Shown here: piece after piece, positions 1 through 10,242 of the stretch | Layout: every line of letters begins with the position of its first letter | Position numbering within the stretch: position 1 is the first letter of the stretch | From: an uncultured Bacteroidales bacterium | GTDB lineage: Bacteria > Bacteroidota > Bacteroidia > Bacteroidales > Bacteroidaceae | NCBI GenBank assembly: GCA_902783885.1 | Contig: CACZSQ010000025.1 | Location: 1 to 44,489, forward strand | Reading direction: 5' to 3' | DNA length: 44,489 nt | Notes under the pieces: generated by a model | Told to the model about the DNA's origin: nothing | Database searches by the model: none | What the model saw: the letters and a program-made list of their open reading frames with translations, nothing else | Translations under genes and position numbers: made by a program

Positions 1-1
1 G

Positions 2-283
2 GTTCAGGCCCATGGCGATACCGCTTCGTTGCTATTGCCGCCAGTGACCCTCCTCAGCAACCATTTCATAGATGAAGCCCGCACACGTGCCTTCTATGAA
101 AGTGGAAAGTGGAATGCGCAAGCCAAGGAACAACTCTATCGCAAAGCCGTGCGCGAGATGAAGCGGCGCCAACTTACCCCTGCCAATATACAGCTGGCTC
201 AAGACAACGCTCGTGAACAGTTCACAGCCCTCTTCCGCAACTTCGGCTTTCAAATTGTTGAGGTGCAATTTGAATCCGAGTGA
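2..283 (+). CDS. DUF4230-like protein, 3' end only
   Basis: The reading frame is open from the first bases of the window, so the gene starts upstream. About 93 C-terminal residues are visible. They run from a hydrophobic LLLPPV segment through FIDEARTRAFYESGKW to a long charged helix and a C-terminal FGFQIVEVQFE strand. This order (proline-containing strand, FYESGxW, helix rich in A/K/R/Q, final amphipathic strand) fits the C-terminal half of the DUF4230 family as I remember it from Bacteroidales. The family is usually an N-terminally anchored protein of unknown function. No catalytic motif is visible in this part. Family assignment is from memory of the motif pattern and moderately sure. Confidence 0.6.
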   Translation, partial: VQAHGDTASLLLPPVTLLSNHFIDEARTRAFYESGKWNAQAKEQLYRKAVREMKRRQLTPANIQLAQDNAREQFTALFRNFGFQIVEVQFESE

Positions 284-300
284 CTCACTCTCAATCAATA

Positions 301-338
301 GAAAAGGTGTATAAGCCAAATACACAGACCTATACACC
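301..338 (-). terminator. Hairpin terminator after the helicase gene
   Basis: An 8-bp perfect inverted repeat, GGTGTATA at 306-313 and TATACACC at 331-338, encloses a 17-nt loop. Read on the minus strand it lies 28 bases past the helicase stop codon and is followed by TTTTC. This suits an intrinsic terminator for the lon-to-helicase operon. It may also stop the convergent plus-strand gene, but the T run is on the minus side. Confidence 0.55.
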
Positions 339-366
339 ATTGGTAGAACTGCTTTGTTGTCAGAGC

Positions 367-1698
367 TTAGGACTCACCCGTACCCTTCTTGTCGTGGCCA
401 CCGCGGCGCCTATTCCTGCTTTTTGAGGTTTTTGTTTTTGAGGCGGAAGTGTTGTCGCTTTTACCATTGCCATTTCCGTGCCCTTTACCACGGCCTCGGC
501 CCCAGCGCTTGCGTTTACCGGTAGTGCGCGAGGCGGAGCCACGACCTGTGTAAGCGGGAGCTTCGCCAATTTCTGTAGGGACAGGCTCTTTGGGCACGTC
601 TTTCTCCAGAAATCGTTCGATAGCAGCGAAGAGGGGCTGATCCTTCTCGCTGACGAGGGTGATGGCGCGTCCGTCCCTGCCGGCACGGGCTGTACGGCCG
701 ATGCGGTGTACGTAGTCTTCCTCGTCGTGGGGAACATCGTAGTTGATGACAAGCTGGATATCGTCGATATCAATGCCGCGTGCCACGATGTCTGTAGCAA
801 CCAGAATGTCAATTTGTCCAGTCTTGAAGCGATACATGACATCGTCGCGCTGCTCCTGCATCAAATCGCTGTGCATCGCTTCGGCATTATAGCCCTTGCG
901 CTTGAGAGCGATGGCAACATCTTTGGTGTGAACCTTCTTACCTACAAAGATGATGACACGCTCGGGCTTGCGTTGTTTAAACAGGTGTTCTACAATGCGT
1001 AGTTTCTGTGCCTCGTAGCAGACGAAGGCGCTCTGATGGATGCCCTCGGCAGGCTTGTTCAAGGCTATCTTCACCTCTACGGGGTTGGTGAGGATGGTCT
1101 TGGCCAGTTCTACAATCTTGTCGGGCATCGTGGCGGAGAACATGATTGTCTGGCGTTGCTTGGGCAGGAAACTGACAATCTGCATGATGTCTTCTAAGAA
1201 GCCCATGTCAAGCATACGGTCGGCCTCGTCGAGGATGAAAAAGCTGACGCGCGAGAGATCCACGTTGCCTAATGACAGATGGCTGATGAGGCGCCCGGGT
1301 GTGGCGATGACAACATCGGCGCCGAGCTGAAGAGCACGCTTTTCCTGTTCATAGCGTATGCCGTCGTTGCCGCCATAGACACTGACGCTGGAGATGTCCT
1401 CGAGATAGTAGGAGAAACCCTCCATGGCCTGGTCTATCTGTTGGGCGAGCTCGCGTGTGGGAGCCATGATGACGCAGTTGATTGCATCGCGCGGGAAGCC
1501 TCCGTCACGCAACTGCGAAAGAACGGGTAGAAGATAGGCTGCGGTCTTGCCGGTGCCAGTCTGTGCTACACCGATGAGGTCGCGGCCTTCTAAAAGGGGC
1601 GGAATAGCTTGTTCCTGAATGGGTGTGCATTCAGTGAAATTCATATCATCGAGGGCGTCGAGGACGTCGTAGTTGAGGTCTAATTCTTCGAATTGCAT
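367..1698 (-). CDS. DEAD-box ATP-dependent RNA helicase (RhlE-like)
   Basis: This 443-residue RNA helicase unwinds RNA duplexes with ATP. All core motifs are visible in order: the Q motif (FTECTPIQEQAI, near residue 20), motif I AQTGTGKT (near 45), PTRELAQQ, TPGRL, DEAD (near 158), SAT, and the second RecA-like domain ending in HRIGRTAR. After about residue 375 the protein becomes a low-complexity basic tail rich in R, G, K, S and T, typical of RhlE-type helicases and probably an RNA-binding extension. It is the last gene of the minus-strand run lon-tgt-permease-helicase. Its ATG overlaps the TAA of the upstream permease by one base (TAATG), which suggests translational coupling. Likely roles are ribosome assembly or mRNA turnover; the exact target cannot be read from sequence. 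Confidence 0.95.
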   Translation of the reverse strand: MQFEELDLNYDVLDALDDMNFTECTPIQEQAIPPLLEGRDLIGVAQTGTGKTAAYLLPVLSQLRDGGFPRDAINCVIMAPTRELAQQIDQAMEGFSYYLEDISSVSVYGGNDGIRYEQEKRALQLGADVVIATPGRLISHLSLGNVDLSRVSFFILDEADRMLDMGFLEDIMQIVSFLPKQRQTIMFSATMPDKIVELAKTILTNPVEVKIALNKPAEGIHQSAFVCYEAQKLRIVEHLFKQRKPERVIIFVGKKVHTKDVAIALKRKGYNAEAMHSDLMQEQRDDVMYRFKTGQIDILVATDIVARGIDIDDIQLVINYDVPHDEEDYVHRIGRTARAGRDGRAITLVSEKDQPLFAAIERFLEKDVPKEPVPTEIGEAPAYTGRGSASRTTGKRKRWGRGRGKGHGNGNGKSDNTSASKTKTSKSRNRRRGGHDKKGTGES

Positions 1699-2816
1699 TA
1701 GCGTTTAGCTTTGTTGTAGAGATAGAAGGCTATGAACGTGAAAAGGAGGTTGGGCATCCAGGCAGCCACTACTGGTGGCCAGTTGCTGTTAACGGCAAAA
1801 GTGGAGCTGATGGTTTGCAGCAGAATGTAGGAGGCGGTGAGCCCAAGGCCGATACCCAGCGCACCGCCCATGCCGCCTTTGCGCTTGCGGAACGACAGGG
1901 TAAGTCCGATGGTGGAGAGGATGAAAATGGCGAAGGGCGAGGCGTAGCGCTTGTGGTACTCAACCTGGAACACTTTGACGTTGCCTGAGCCGCGCAGTTG
2001 CTGGCGGGCTATGTAGTCGAGAAGTTCGTCGTTGGTGAGCGCTTCCTGCTGATGCTGTGTGGCCAGGAAATCCTTGGGTTCCATGAAGATCACTGTATCG
2101 ACGAAGTTCTCTCGGGAGATTTTCTCGCGCAGGCCCTGAAGAGTCCTGATTTTCACATCGTAGAGTTTCCAGTGGTAGCGCTCGTCGGCCAGCGTGTCAT
2201 ACTCTATGCGCTGTGCGGTGAGGTGGCTGATAAGGTTCTTGTTCTGGAACTTGTCAAGCGAAAAGCGATAGCCGCTCTTAATCTGTCCGTCGAAGTAGTC
2301 GATGTAGGCAATAACGCCTGTATCGACTTGCATCTGGATATGCTCTGCTATCTGCGGGCGACGACGGCTCTTGTACCTAAGTTCAAATTCGAGGCGCTTG
2401 ACAGAACCACGTGGGATGACTTCGGTGCCAAGATAGTAGCTGATGGCTGCCAGCAGTGCAGAGGCTACGAGATAGGGGCGCAGCAGGCGGCCGATGCTGA
2501 TGCCTGTGCTCATCATGGCGATGATCTCAGAGTTCTCGGCCAGCTTAGAGGTGAAGAAGATGACGGCGATGAACACAAAGAGAGCCGAGAACAGGTTGCT
2601 GTAGAACGGGATGAAGTTCATGTAATAGCCTACGAGCCCCATGAAAGGTGCGTGGTTCATGGTGAACTTGTCGGAGTTCTCGGAGAAGTCGAAGACGACA
2701 GCGATGGAGATAATCAACAGGATGCTAAAGAAATAGGTCCCGAGGTACTTCCCCATGATGTAGCGGTCGAAGCGCGAGAAGAAGTTGCGCTGTATCTTCT
2801 TCAATATCTCTTTCAT
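1698..2816 (-). CDS. LptF/LptG family permease (YjgP/YjgQ)
   Basis: A 372-residue inner-membrane protein of the LptF/LptG family, the transmembrane partners of the LptB ATPase that extract lipopolysaccharide from the inner membrane. Hydrophobic segments sit near residues 25-45, 60-90 and 100-125, followed by a roughly 150-residue soluble beta-rich periplasmic domain. Three more membrane segments lie near 290-365, the last ending LLFTFIAFYLYNKAKR. This 3+3 layout around a periplasmic domain is the family pattern. I cannot tell LptF from LptG, since Bacteroidales usually carry both as similar proteins. The gene starts 6 bases after tgt and its stop codon overlaps the helicase start, so it is clearly in that operon. 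Confidence 0.9.
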   Translation of the reverse strand: MKEILKKIQRNFFSRFDRYIMGKYLGTYFFSILLIISIAVVFDFSENSDKFTMNHAPFMGLVGYYMNFIPFYSNLFSALFVFIAVIFFTSKLAENSEIIAMMSTGISIGRLLRPYLVASALLAAISYYLGTEVIPRGSVKRLEFELRYKSRRRPQIAEHIQMQVDTGVIAYIDYFDGQIKSGYRFSLDKFQNKNLISHLTAQRIEYDTLADERYHWKLYDVKIRTLQGLREKISRENFVDTVIFMEPKDFLATQHQQEALTNDELLDYIARQQLRGSGNVKVFQVEYHKRYASPFAIFILSTIGLTLSFRKRKGGMGGALGIGLGLTASYILLQTISSTFAVNSNWPPVVAAWMPNLLFTFIAFYLYNKAKR

Positions 2817-2822
2817 GTCTCT

Positions 2823-3962
<1,140 letters not shown>

Positions 3963-3980
3963 TGTCTTTAAAAGGTAACA

Positions 3981-6455
3981 TTACACCTCTTCCTTACTGG
4001 AGGGGGAGTGGGTGGTCTTTTCGTCTTCCACCTTAAACTGTATGGGATGTTCCACCTGCTCTTTCAGCAGAGCGAAATCAAGCACCTGAAGAACGTTCTC
4101 AACGTAGTGGAACGAGAGTCCATGCAGGTATAGTTCCTCAATATCTTCTATGTCCTTGCGATTGTCGGTGCAGAGGATGATATCTGTGATGCCGGCACGT
4201 TTGGCTGCGAGGATTTTCTCCTTGATACCGCCTACGGGTAGCACCTTTCCACGTAAGGTGATCTCGCCTGTCATAGCAATGCCCTTCCTGACCTTGCGCT
4301 GCGTGAGAGCAGACACGAGAGAGGTCGCCATGGTGATGCCGGCGCTGGGGCCATCCTTGGGAACTGCGCCCTCTGGCACATGAATATGGATATTGTAGGC
4401 ATCGAAGATGCGTATATCCACGCCGATAGCCTCAGCGTGAGCCTTGATGAATTCGAGCGCCAGGATGGCTGACTCCTTCATCACGTCGCCAAGGTTGCCC
4501 GTGAGGGTAAGCTTCTGCCCTTTGCCTTGGCTGAGACTAGTCTCTATAAACAGAATCTCGCCGCCCACGCTGGTCCAAGCCAACCCTGTGACAACGCCTG
4601 CAAAGCCATTGCCCTGATAGGTGTCGCGCTGGTACTTAGGCTTACCAAGAACCTGCTTGATGTCATCGGGCGTGACGCTGGTGTAAGGGAACTCGCCGTG
4701 ACGCTCGTGGTGGAGAACCATTTTACGGAAAAAACGATCGAGTTCCTTCTCCAAACCACGGACACCACTTTCGCGGGTGTAATTTTCAATCAGGTACTCC
4801 AAGGCCGCCTTGTTGAGGCGGATGCTCTTGTCATTCTTAAGTCCGCAACCCTCCTTGACGCGTGGCACCAAGTGGCGCTTGGCAATCTCGATCTTCTCTT
4901 CGGTGATGTATCCGTTGACCTCGATGAGCTCCATGCGGTCGAGTAGTGGACGTGGAATGGAGCCAATGGTGTTGGCGGTGGCTATGAACATGACATCCGA
5001 CAAATCAACATCCACTTCGAGGAAGTTGTCGTGGAAGGCTTTGTTCTGCTCTGGATCAAGCACTTCTAAGAGTGCACTGGCAGGGTCGCCATTGTGTGTG
5101 TTCTCCGTAATCTTGTCTATCTCGTCGAGCACAAAGACGGGGTTGCAAGAGTCGGCTTTAATGAGGCTCTTGATGATGCGGCCAGGCATAGCTCCAATGT
5201 AAGTGCGGCGGTGACCGCGAATTTCGGCTTCATCATGGAGGCCGCCTAATGACGCACGAACATATTTGCGCCCCATGGCATCAGCGATGCTACGGCAGAG
5301 AGAGGTCTTGCCAACGCCCGGAGGACCATAGAGGCAGAGGATTGTGGGGCGGGCGGCATCGTGGCTGAAATAACGTACGGCAATGTGTTCGAGGATGCGC
5401 TCCTTGACATCTTTCATGCCATAGTGGTTCTTCTCCAGTATTTTCTCGGCACGAGGTAGGTTGTAATTGCATCTGGTGCGCTTGTTCCAAGGCAACTGGA
5501 CGAGGGTTTCGAGATAGGTGAGTTGGACTTGGTAGTCGGGGCTCTGCGGATTCATGCGATCCAGTTTGTTGAGCTCGTCCTCAAAAGTGGTCTTGACGTC
5601 GTCGGGCCATTGCATGTCCTGGGCCTTGCGACGAAGCTTCGCTACATCACCGCTGGCGGCATCGCCTAACTCCTCCTGAATATTTTGAAGTTGACGCTGG
5701 AGGAAGTAGTCACGTTGCTGTTTATCGAGATCGACCTGCGTCTTCTGACGGATGTCGCTGCGGATGCGCGAGTACTGAATCTCACGCGAGACCTCGCGCA
5801 GCAGCATCGTGCCTCGCATGACAGGATATTGCTCACGAAGCAGCTCAACCTTCACATGGGCATCGATGGGAAAGTTCGTGCACACGAAGTTGACGAAGAA
5901 GCGCATACTGGCTGCGTTGTTCAATGCCGCTATGGCATCGCTGCCGAACTGTTCGTTAAGACGGGTGTACTCTGTAAGTTGGCTGTATAGGGTTTGGCGC
6001 ATGAGCTCATAGGTCTCGCTATTCATCTCATCGAAAAACTCATCGCGTGGAGAGACAGTGGCCATGAGCGTACCGTCGGCAGCAAAGGTGTCAATTACAT
6101 GAACGGGTGCAAAACCCTGGACGATGGCTGTGGTTGTGTCGTCAGGCAGTTCGTAGATGCGAATGACACGAGCCACGACGCCTATGTCGTAGAGATCCGA
6201 GGCTTGTGGCTGCTCCACCTCAGGTGCTTTCTGAGTTGCGCACAAAATGAATGTTGAATCCTCAAAGGACTGCTTGCAGACGCGGATAGATGAGATTCGC
6301 CCCACAGACACAGGCAGGATTACGCCAGGAAATAGTACGATGTCGCGCAGGGGCAGCACCGGTAGCAATTCAGGGTGCTGAATCTCATATATGGATTTCT
6401 CATCACCATCAAATTCGGCAATGAAAGAGAACGGATTTTGGTTGTCGTTGTTCAT
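3981..6455 (-). CDS. lon: Lon ATP-dependent protease
   Basis: Lon is a cytoplasmic AAA+ serine protease that degrades misfolded and regulatory proteins. Visible domains in order are the N-terminal substrate-binding domain (LLPVLPLRDIVLFPGVILPV), the AAA module with Walker A GPPGVGKTS and Walker B VFVLDEID, and the C-terminal peptidase with catalytic Ser in KDGPSAGITM and catalytic Lys in GGIKEKILAAKRAG. I choose the ATG at 6455 (MNNDNQNPFSF, 824 residues) instead of the open extension to 6509. A TACCTTTG -7 box lies at 6476-6483, so transcription should begin below 6470 and the extension would be untranscribed. The last residues (KTTHSPSSKEEV) lie beyond the peptidase domain and may derive from a decayed repeat. 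First gene of lon-tgt-permease-helicase. Confidence 0.97.
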   Translation of the reverse strand: MNNDNQNPFSFIAEFDGDEKSIYEIQHPELLPVLPLRDIVLFPGVILPVSVGRISSIRVCKQSFEDSTFILCATQKAPEVEQPQASDLYDIGVVARVIRIYELPDDTTTAIVQGFAPVHVIDTFAADGTLMATVSPRDEFFDEMNSETYELMRQTLYSQLTEYTRLNEQFGSDAIAALNNAASMRFFVNFVCTNFPIDAHVKVELLREQYPVMRGTMLLREVSREIQYSRIRSDIRQKTQVDLDKQQRDYFLQRQLQNIQEELGDAASGDVAKLRRKAQDMQWPDDVKTTFEDELNKLDRMNPQSPDYQVQLTYLETLVQLPWNKRTRCNYNLPRAEKILEKNHYGMKDVKERILEHIAVRYFSHDAARPTILCLYGPPGVGKTSLCRSIADAMGRKYVRASLGGLHDEAEIRGHRRTYIGAMPGRIIKSLIKADSCNPVFVLDEIDKITENTHNGDPASALLEVLDPEQNKAFHDNFLEVDVDLSDVMFIATANTIGSIPRPLLDRMELIEVNGYITEEKIEIAKRHLVPRVKEGCGLKNDKSIRLNKAALEYLIENYTRESGVRGLEKELDRFFRKMVLHHERHGEFPYTSVTPDDIKQVLGKPKYQRDTYQGNGFAGVVTGLAWTSVGGEILFIETSLSQGKGQKLTLTGNLGDVMKESAILALEFIKAHAEAIGVDIRIFDAYNIHIHVPEGAVPKDGPSAGITMATSLVSALTQRKVRKGIAMTGEITLRGKVLPVGGIKEKILAAKRAGITDIILCTDNRKDIEDIEELYLHGLSFHYVENVLQVLDFALLKEQVEHPIQFKVEDEKTTHSPSSKEEV

Positions 6456-6475
6456 ATAAAGCCTATAAAAGCGCG

Positions 6476-6483
6476 CAAAGGTA
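6476..6483 (-). promoter_or_regulatory. -7 box of the lon promoter
   Basis: The minus strand reads TACCTTTG, an exact match to the Bacteroidetes TAnnTTTG -7 element, about 20 bases upstream of the chosen lon ATG. A TTTTG sits 23 bases further upstream (6507-6511), slightly too far for an ideal -33 box. The predicted start near 6469 supports the shorter Lon N terminus. Confidence 0.55.
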
Positions 6484-6549
6484 CAAATAATTTCTGAAAC
6501 GACCGCCAAAATCCGATGGAATCCGTTCAGAGAGTGTGAGAAAGCTACC

Positions 6550-7254
6550 TTATAGGTAGAAATCGCCTGTCAATTGCTGATAGGCTTCGCTACGGCGTCC
6601 ATTCTCTGTAAGGATGAGCTGCTCGTCGAACCGGCATACTTCAATACTTTTGCGAAAGGTGGCCAAGGTGCGTTTTGGAGAACGCTTGGGCGAGGTTTGA
6701 ACTGAACATCGATGTTCTAACATAAGGTCCAATGCAAAGCATTGCAGATGAAATGACTCAAAAGCCTGGGTGGGTAGAATGATACAGAAACTTCCACCGG
6801 TCTTCAGTACGCGTGCAGCACCCATGATTAGTTCATTAAATGGTAGGCTTGTGGTGTGGCGTGCAGCGCAGCGGCTGGCATCGGGCGGTAGGAGAGTCTC
6901 TTCAAAGAACGGTGGATTGCATACGACAGCATCGAAGGTTTCATCAGGTGTTCTCAACTCTTGAAGTGCAGAGAGTTGGATGGTCACACGATGAACGAAG
7001 GGAGAGGCTGCCACGTTCTCATGCGCCTGCTCTACCGCGGATTTTTCGATGTCGATTCCCAGAATGCGGCTGGAAGGAAAGCGCTGTGCTAACATCAAAG
7101 CGATGAGTCCGCTCCCTGTGCCTACGTCAAGAATTGTCATACCGTCGCGAAGCGGTGCCCATGCTCCTAAGAGAACGCCGTCAGTCCCCACTTTCATGGC
7201 GCAGCGGTCATGCTCAATGCGGAATTGTTTGAATTGGAACCAGGGGTTGCTCAT
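6550..7254 (-). CDS. trmN6: tRNA1(Val) (adenine37-N6)-methyltransferase
   Basis: A 234-residue class I SAM-dependent methyltransferase. The N terminus FRFEQF-like segment (PWFQFKQFRIEHDRCAMKVG) and the SAM-binding loop DVGTGSGLIALMLAQ are the YfiC/TrmN6 pattern. The amino-methyltransferase catalytic motif NPPFFEE (near residue 113), followed by a basic ARHTTSLPFNELI stretch, marks N6-adenine specificity. In E. coli the enzyme methylates A37 of tRNA1(Val). Length is normal for the family. It lies 41 bases after the amidase-like gene on the same strand, probably as the last gene of that run; lon downstream has its own promoter. Assignment to tRNA1(Val) is by family resemblance. Confidence 0.9.
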   Translation of the reverse strand: MSNPWFQFKQFRIEHDRCAMKVGTDGVLLGAWAPLRDGMTILDVGTGSGLIALMLAQRFPSSRILGIDIEKSAVEQAHENVAASPFVHRVTIQLSALQELRTPDETFDAVVCNPPFFEETLLPPDASRCAARHTTSLPFNELIMGAARVLKTGGSFCIILPTQAFESFHLQCFALDLMLEHRCSVQTSPKRSPKRTLATFRKSIEVCRFDEQLILTENGRRSEAYQQLTGDFYL

Positions 7255-7295
7255 AATCAGTATGCAGGACGGCCTGCAGAGAGGAAGTGGCGAGG

Positions 7296-10214
7296 TTAGG
7301 GGAGCAGGAACTGAAGAATGCCCTGTAGCAGCGCCAAGCGGATGTCACGATCGGTGATGGACTCGAAAGGAAAGCCCATCGTGAAGGAGCGGTAGCTTGG
7401 GCCTTGATATGCCACAGCTGCAGATTCTCCGCTCGGAGAATAAACCATCGAACAGAAACCGCCCTCTACAGCAGCCAGGCAATCCACGGCCGGCACGGAG
7501 TAGCTCTGCTCGTTGAGCCTGCGGAAAATGTCGAAAGAGGCCCCCATACCTGTGATGTTGGTAAGAGAATCGGCATCAAGTGCTCCAGCATACTCGTATT
7601 TCAGTATGGACCGTGTGAAAAGACGGTCGTTCTGGGTAGTCATGTCAGAACCGACGAAGGCGCCGCTTACAAGAAGGCTCCCTCCACTTCGGGATAAATC
7701 TGATGCGGCTTGGCGCAACTGAGGTGTGAAGACCTTACTCTGTTGTCTGCTATAGCCATCAATTTTATCTAAGCCGAAGACGAGGTCCATCAGTTGGAAG
7801 TTGCGCAGGTCGAGTGTGCCTCGGCCAATAGCGTCCTGTGTGCAACTGGAAATGGTAATGAGACCGTTGCTGGCTGATATCAGGTCGCGGGCATGGCGAG
7901 TACACCAGTCCATTGTGTTGCCTGCAATAATCATTCCTTCCAATTCTGCAGTGCTATGGCCAAGTCCGCCGTAGCCCTCACGTCCTATGCCTGCCTTATC
8001 GAAACAGATTTGCCTTCCGCAATAGCCAGGCATCTGAGACATTGGGACTCCTGGATCTCCATCGAGGTCGAAGCCTTGTGCCAGTTCGTTGTCAAAACTC
8101 ATAGGTGCTGCTAGGCGGTCGAAAGCGTCCACCACCAGCGCACGCTTTGCCCCTCGAAGGGATATGAAAGCGCAGACTTCTTGCGATGGCATACTCTGTC
8201 CACCTTCGTTGCAAGCTGTGATTCGGAAGCGATGAAGCACCTCGGGATTGGCATTTTCCAGTTCGTAATGAGCTTCATGCACGAGAGTACCGTTGTCGAA
8301 ATCATTGTCTCCCTCGGCGTGATATACTACATAGCCAGTGGGCTTTGCGGTGGCTTCCAATGGGTCCTCAACTGCCAGCCAGGTGAGCTCAATTTGCCGT
8401 GTGAAAGGTGTGACGGAGGCAGCAGGCGCTTTTACAGGCAATGGCTGAACAATGACTTCGCGATCGTTATGAAAAGTGTGGATAGCACGCAAGATTCCCT
8501 TGTATGCTGCGCGGGCGAAGTGGAATTTAAAATGAGGATCGTGAGCCAACTGAAGGTCGGTGAAGTTCTGATGAGAGAGCATCTCCAGAATCATCGACGG
8601 GACGGCAGGCTCACGCGTCTCACTATAGTTGCGGTCCCACATCTGTCGGCGCGTCCAGTTGCCGTAAAGGGCGCGGATGTCATCTTCCACTTGTGTGAGC
8701 ACAAGGTCGCAAACATCGCGCGATGCGAAACGTGATAGTTGGGAATCATAGATGCCGTCATTGGGCGCAGTAGTATAAACGCCTAGAGAGCCAATCACAC
8801 GAGGCTCGGCACTGAAGCCTGCATCTGTGTGGAATGCCAGACTCAGCTCTATGGGTACGCAGAGTCCCGAGTCACCAGGCAGATAGGCTGAGCCGCGCGC
8901 CAAATAGTTGGTCATGAGCGATCTGACGTTGATGTCCTCTGCGTAGTCGTTGGTCGATTCCTTATTGCCATAGACCTCATAGGGGGCTCCAGCCCACTGT
9001 GCATAGTAACGTGCACCTTCGAGAAAACGAGGTTTGCCGCTGACACACTGGTAGTCGCTCTGGCCGCGGGCTATGTTGCCCATACCACCGCCGAAACGAA
9101 CCGCATCGGCGGTGATGTGACCGCGATAATTACTTTGATTGCTCAACGTGACGCAATTCTCGGCACTGTTGCCGGCTGCAAAGTCAAAGGTGCCCAAATA
9201 GACCCATGTTCCACCGCCCATCTGCTGATTGACGCGGAAACGGGTGGTCTGTCCTCGGTGACGAACGGTATAGACAGCATCGCTCACGCTCGTGGGGACA
9301 GTGGTATATGATACATAAACAGCGTAGCGCCCATCGGCGGGTATTGTGGGGGTCCAGGTGGCATAGCTGACACCTGTACGCTTTGTCTGCGTCGCAATCT
9401 GACGTGAGGTGCCGTGGGTGAAGGGGTTCTCACCATCGACATAGACGCTCTTGCGCTGAGCGAATCCCATAGCGCCATCGACCCAACTGAGGGCTCCGTT
9501 TGTCTCACTGTAGGTGCCATTCTGGTCGGGGGTGTCGTTGTCCACTATCGCTTCGTGCTTCTGCCAATCGCGTTCACGTGGTGTGAATACGATGGCACCG
9601 GCATTCTCCAGCATTGGGATGAGGTAGGGGATGACAAATGTCTGTGAGAACAAATCCTCGGTTGTGCAGAACAGGCGAGGTCGCTGCCATCGCCATGCTT
9701 TCTCTTTAAGAGAGTAGTATTGTCCGTGACTGGCCCACAAGCTGATGTGGCGACCCTCTAGTCCCTTGCTGGTAATGTAAGGGCGCTGAAGAGGTGTCAC
9801 CCAAGCGTTACCTGTGTGGCCGCTGATGTTCCATTTGCGATGAGAACCTGTGCCCTGTTCCCAGCCGCCCACGGGCAACTCGTCGATGAGCACTCCCTTG
9901 GTATAGACGAGAACGCGGTAGCCCTTGTACTCCTGAGGCAATAGTTTCTCGATGTCCTTGTATATTTCCTTGACGGCAGATTTCGTCAGGCGTTGCACGC
10001 CAAAAGTTTCACTGACGTAGATTCTTATTTCGTGGCTGTCATTGTAGATTTTGAAGTTCTCCAGTTTAATAATCTCGCCGCGAGCACTGCAGGAGAGTGG
10101 ATAGTTCTGGAAATAAGTAAGGAGCGTGCTTTGTAGATTTTGTGTCTGCGAAAAACAAACGGCTTCTGCTTGCAACAGAAGCCCTAAGACGATGATGAGA
10201 TATTTCCTAATCAC
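7296..10214 (-). CDS. Large secreted amidase-like protein with golvesin-like and FnIII domains
   Basis: A 972-residue exported protein with a GTG start. Residues 1-22 form a signal peptide ending CFSQ. The fold looks like an N-acetylmuramoyl-L-alanine amidase (amidase_3) split by an insert. Putative zinc ligands are His in WASHGQ (near 160), His in LAFHTDAG (near 460) and Glu in SMILEML (near 543). Between them, about 235-380, lies a jelly-roll segment (YVDGENPFTHGTSRQI to HITADAVRFGGG) of the golvesin C-terminal type. A fibronectin type III domain follows near 620-715 (VEDPLEATAKPTGYVVYH), then an uncharacterised C-terminal domain of about 250 residues. Such proteins are often labelled xanthan lyase in databases; I see no xanthan-lyase signature. 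Likely role: cell-wall or glycan processing outside the inner membrane (inference). Confidence 0.75.
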   Translation of the reverse strand: MIRKYLIIVLGLLLQAEAVCFSQTQNLQSTLLTYFQNYPLSCSARGEIIKLENFKIYNDSHEIRIYVSETFGVQRLTKSAVKEIYKDIEKLLPQEYKGYRVLVYTKGVLIDELPVGGWEQGTGSHRKWNISGHTGNAWVTPLQRPYITSKGLEGRHISLWASHGQYYSLKEKAWRWQRPRLFCTTEDLFSQTFVIPYLIPMLENAGAIVFTPRERDWQKHEAIVDNDTPDQNGTYSETNGALSWVDGAMGFAQRKSVYVDGENPFTHGTSRQIATQTKRTGVSYATWTPTIPADGRYAVYVSYTTVPTSVSDAVYTVRHRGQTTRFRVNQQMGGGTWVYLGTFDFAAGNSAENCVTLSNQSNYRGHITADAVRFGGGMGNIARGQSDYQCVSGKPRFLEGARYYAQWAGAPYEVYGNKESTNDYAEDINVRSLMTNYLARGSAYLPGDSGLCVPIELSLAFHTDAGFSAEPRVIGSLGVYTTAPNDGIYDSQLSRFASRDVCDLVLTQVEDDIRALYGNWTRRQMWDRNYSETREPAVPSMILEMLSHQNFTDLQLAHDPHFKFHFARAAYKGILRAIHTFHNDREVIVQPLPVKAPAASVTPFTRQIELTWLAVEDPLEATAKPTGYVVYHAEGDNDFDNGTLVHEAHYELENANPEVLHRFRITACNEGGQSMPSQEVCAFISLRGAKRALVVDAFDRLAAPMSFDNELAQGFDLDGDPGVPMSQMPGYCGRQICFDKAGIGREGYGGLGHSTAELEGMIIAGNTMDWCTRHARDLISASNGLITISSCTQDAIGRGTLDLRNFQLMDLVFGLDKIDGYSRQQSKVFTPQLRQAASDLSRSGGSLLVSGAFVGSDMTTQNDRLFTRSILKYEYAGALDADSLTNITGMGASFDIFRRLNEQSYSVPAVDCLAAVEGGFCSMVYSPSGESAAVAYQGPSYRSFTMGFPFESITDRDIRLALLQGILQFLLP

Positions 10215-10242
10215 GACTTGGTGCTGGATGATATGATTTGTT

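Noticed and set aside
6456-6509. 18-residue N-terminal extension of Lon
   Set aside because: The predicted promoter box lies inside it and the peptide is unlike Lon N termini; the ATG at 6455 is preferred.
7296-10214. Annotation as xanthan lyase
   Set aside because: No polysaccharide lyase family 8 features are visible; amidase-like and golvesin-like segments explain the sequence better.
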